Positions 6,411 to 7,617 of a DNA stretch of 7,617 nucleotides are shown one piece after another. The stretch comes from Bacteroidota bacterium (GTDB lineage Bacteria > Bacteroidota > Ignavibacteria > UBA10030), in NCBI GenBank assembly GCA_025455125.1, contig JALONE010000036.1, positions 1-7,617 on the forward strand, read 5' to 3'. Position 1 is the stretch's first letter. Every line of letters starts with the position of its first letter. The translations under genes and the position numbers were made by a program. Below the pieces are notes generated by a model that saw nothing but the letters and a program-made list of their open reading frames with translations, was not told the origin of the DNA and made no database searches.

Positions 6411-7617
6411 GGAATGATCGCGACCGTCCATTGTGAGACCCGTCCTCCTACCGTGGCCACAACGGTGTACACTCCCGAGGCCACGCGGGTTTTCAATTCG
6501 CCCGATGGAATGAATGCATACGTCTCCCCCTGGGTCGAGATGACGGAGTACTTCCCCGCGTGCGCACGATTTCCCGACGAGGTCATGAAGAGAACTTCCG
6601 CCACATCCAACACATCGGCCTCCACGGGCAGCGCGAGTCCATCGTCCGTTGCGAGGCGGAGTGGATTCGGGAACGGATGCGCCTGCATTCGGGGCACATC
6701 GGACGATGTCGAGGATTCCAGATAGAACGTTCGCCAATCTGTCAGATCGTCCGCGACCAATCCAACCCGCAAGCCATTCGCAAGTGTCTGATACGGAACC
6801 GAAGGGGCGATTGCCGACAGGATCGCTTCCACCCGGCCGAGCGAGAAGTCTTTCTCGAGCGCTCGATCAACTTCGGTATTGATCACGATCGTCGTCAGCG
6901 TATCGTTGCTGAGGACAAAATCGATCATAACGGCAGAAAGCGGCTCGACATTCGCGACCGCTTGCGCGAGGGAACCGTTGAACGGAACAGTCTGGATCCG
7001 TCGGTAGCGCGGATAATAGAGCCCGTCTTGATACGAACGGAATGCGTCCGCTCGGTGCGCTGTGAAGTAGTTCCAGTAACTGAAGTTCGCAAACGCCGTT
7101 TCGAAATTGGTCCCGCGTTCGCGGAGCGCTTCGTCCGAGGCCTGCAGGAACGGAACGGTCTTCATCCTCTCCCAGACCGCGGTCATGGTCGTCGCGCCGT
7201 ACCGCTTCGACAAGAACTGACCCCAGACGCAGCGCTCATACCCGGAAAGCGAGGACGTGACAAAGCTCCGTCCCCCGCTCATGCCGAGGACGCCGGTCGA
7301 TCCGTAAAAGTCAGGCAGATACTGCAGGTAATCATTGATGAGCGGGTAGACATGGTCTTCCATCCATGTCGAGGTCAATTCATGCGCGTACACATCGCCG
7401 CTCCAGAACCCGTAGGCGCCGACTTGGATCGCATGATGGAATTCATGTGCAGCCGTTACCTGAAGACCCGCGATCCCTTTGCTCGTGTATTCCCGGAAGT
7501 CGTTGTCGATCTCGATATACGACGCGTACCGAGGAGGCGACTCCCCCGAATTCAATTGCGGGAGTTGGAACACGGTCTGTCCATAGTACGATCCGGAGAG
7601 TTCCAGGATGACGACGG
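6407..7617 (-). CDS. secreted zinc metalloprotease, MXAN_6640-like, with type IX-type sorting domain (5' end off right edge)
   Basis: The reading frame is open to the right edge, so signal peptide and N-terminus are missing; about 402 residues are visible, and the GTG at 7573 is an internal Val. The zinc motif HEFHH (codons 7433-7447) follows a hydrophobic run (GIAGLQVTAA), and TSTWMED about 25 residues later offers the third, glutamate ligand: a gluzincin-like arrangement as in the MXAN_6640 family of putative metalloproteases. The C-terminal about 90 residues carry HPFPNPLRL, a GKYSVISTQG stretch and a final SGVYTVVATVGGRVSQW, which fits a type IX secretion C-terminal beta-sandwich (PxPNP start, 'SGVY..v' near the end). 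The expected location is the cell surface or outside the cell. The substrate is unknown. The stop codon overlaps the ccmA start, so it is probably co-transcribed with the ccm genes. I am confident of the protease motif and less sure of the exact family name. Confidence 0.8.
   Translation of the reverse strand, partial: VVILELSGSYYGQTVFQLPQLNSGESPPRYASYIEIDNDFREYTSKGIAGLQVTAAHEFHHAIQVGAYGFWSGDVYAHELTSTWMEDHVYPLINDYLQYLPDFYGSTGVLGMSGGRSFVTSSLSGYERCVWGQFLSKRYGATTMTAVWERMKTVPFLQASDEALRERGTNFETAFANFSYWNYFTAHRADAFRSYQDGLYYPRYRRIQTVPFNGSLAQAVANVEPLSAVMIDFVLSNDTLTTIVINTEVDRALEKDFSLGRVEAILSAIAPSVPYQTLANGLRVGLVADDLTDWRTFYLESSTSSDVPRMQAHPFPNPLRLATDDGLALPVEADVLDVAEVLFMTSSGNRAHAGKYSVISTQGETYAFIPSGELKTRVASGVYTVVATVGGRVSQWTVAIIP

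Noticed and set aside
5484..6725. Plus-strand open frame of 413 codons opposite ccmB, ccmA and the protease
   Set aside because: It runs antisense across three real genes and shows no motif; long antisense frames are expected in GC-rich DNA.
6411..6737. N-terminal extension of ccmA by 109 codons
   Set aside because: The stretch is an alternate frame of the protease gene; the ABC domain begins naturally at the ATG at 6410, which overlaps the protease stop.

Overview
The window reads as a chromosomal segment of a Bacteroidota-type bacterium, or a close relative such as the Ignavibacteria/Chlorobi side of that superphylum. Three things suggest this: a bacillithiol-pathway deacetylase (bshB1), the start of an outer-membrane TonB-dependent receptor with a carboxypeptidase-regulatory-like N-terminal domain, and a secreted metalloprotease ending in what looks like a type IX secretion C-terminal sorting domain. 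Other phyla that use type IX secretion are not excluded. Coding DNA is GC-rich, while the one real intergenic region (571-725) is clearly AT-richer. No tRNA, rRNA, CRISPR array, insertion sequence or convincing intrinsic terminator was seen.

Layout, left to right. At 1-570 (minus strand, running off the left edge) are the first 190 residues of a TonB-dependent receptor. A 155-bp divergent intergenic region follows, carrying a 9-bp tandem repeat. bshB1 lies at 726-1454 (plus strand). From 1462 to the right edge all genes are on the minus strand. In transcription order they are: a metalloprotease of the MXAN_6640-like type (5' end off the right edge), ccmA, ccmB, ccmC, ccmD (a 45-residue gene), ccmE and ccmF. 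Junctions are a 4-nt ATGA overlap (protease/ccmA), then gaps of about 4, 1, 7, 4 and 22 nt, so this is very probably one operon with translational coupling. Its promoter lies outside the window. ccmF and bshB1 meet tail to tail with 7 nt between their stop codons.

Together, CcmABCD load haem onto the membrane-anchored chaperone CcmE, and CcmF ligates that haem to apocytochrome c (cytochrome c maturation System I). The most interesting point is that CcmE here has Cys (C114, in CPSKY) where the classical haem-binding His should be. This is the CxxxY variant known from archaea and Desulfovibrio-type 'System I*' pathways, which lack CcmG and CcmH. No ccmG, ccmH or ccmI is present in this gene block, and CcmF has an unusually large periplasmic domain. 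The window therefore looks like a System I*-type maturation locus, with an unexplained secreted protease gene physically coupled to its 5' end.
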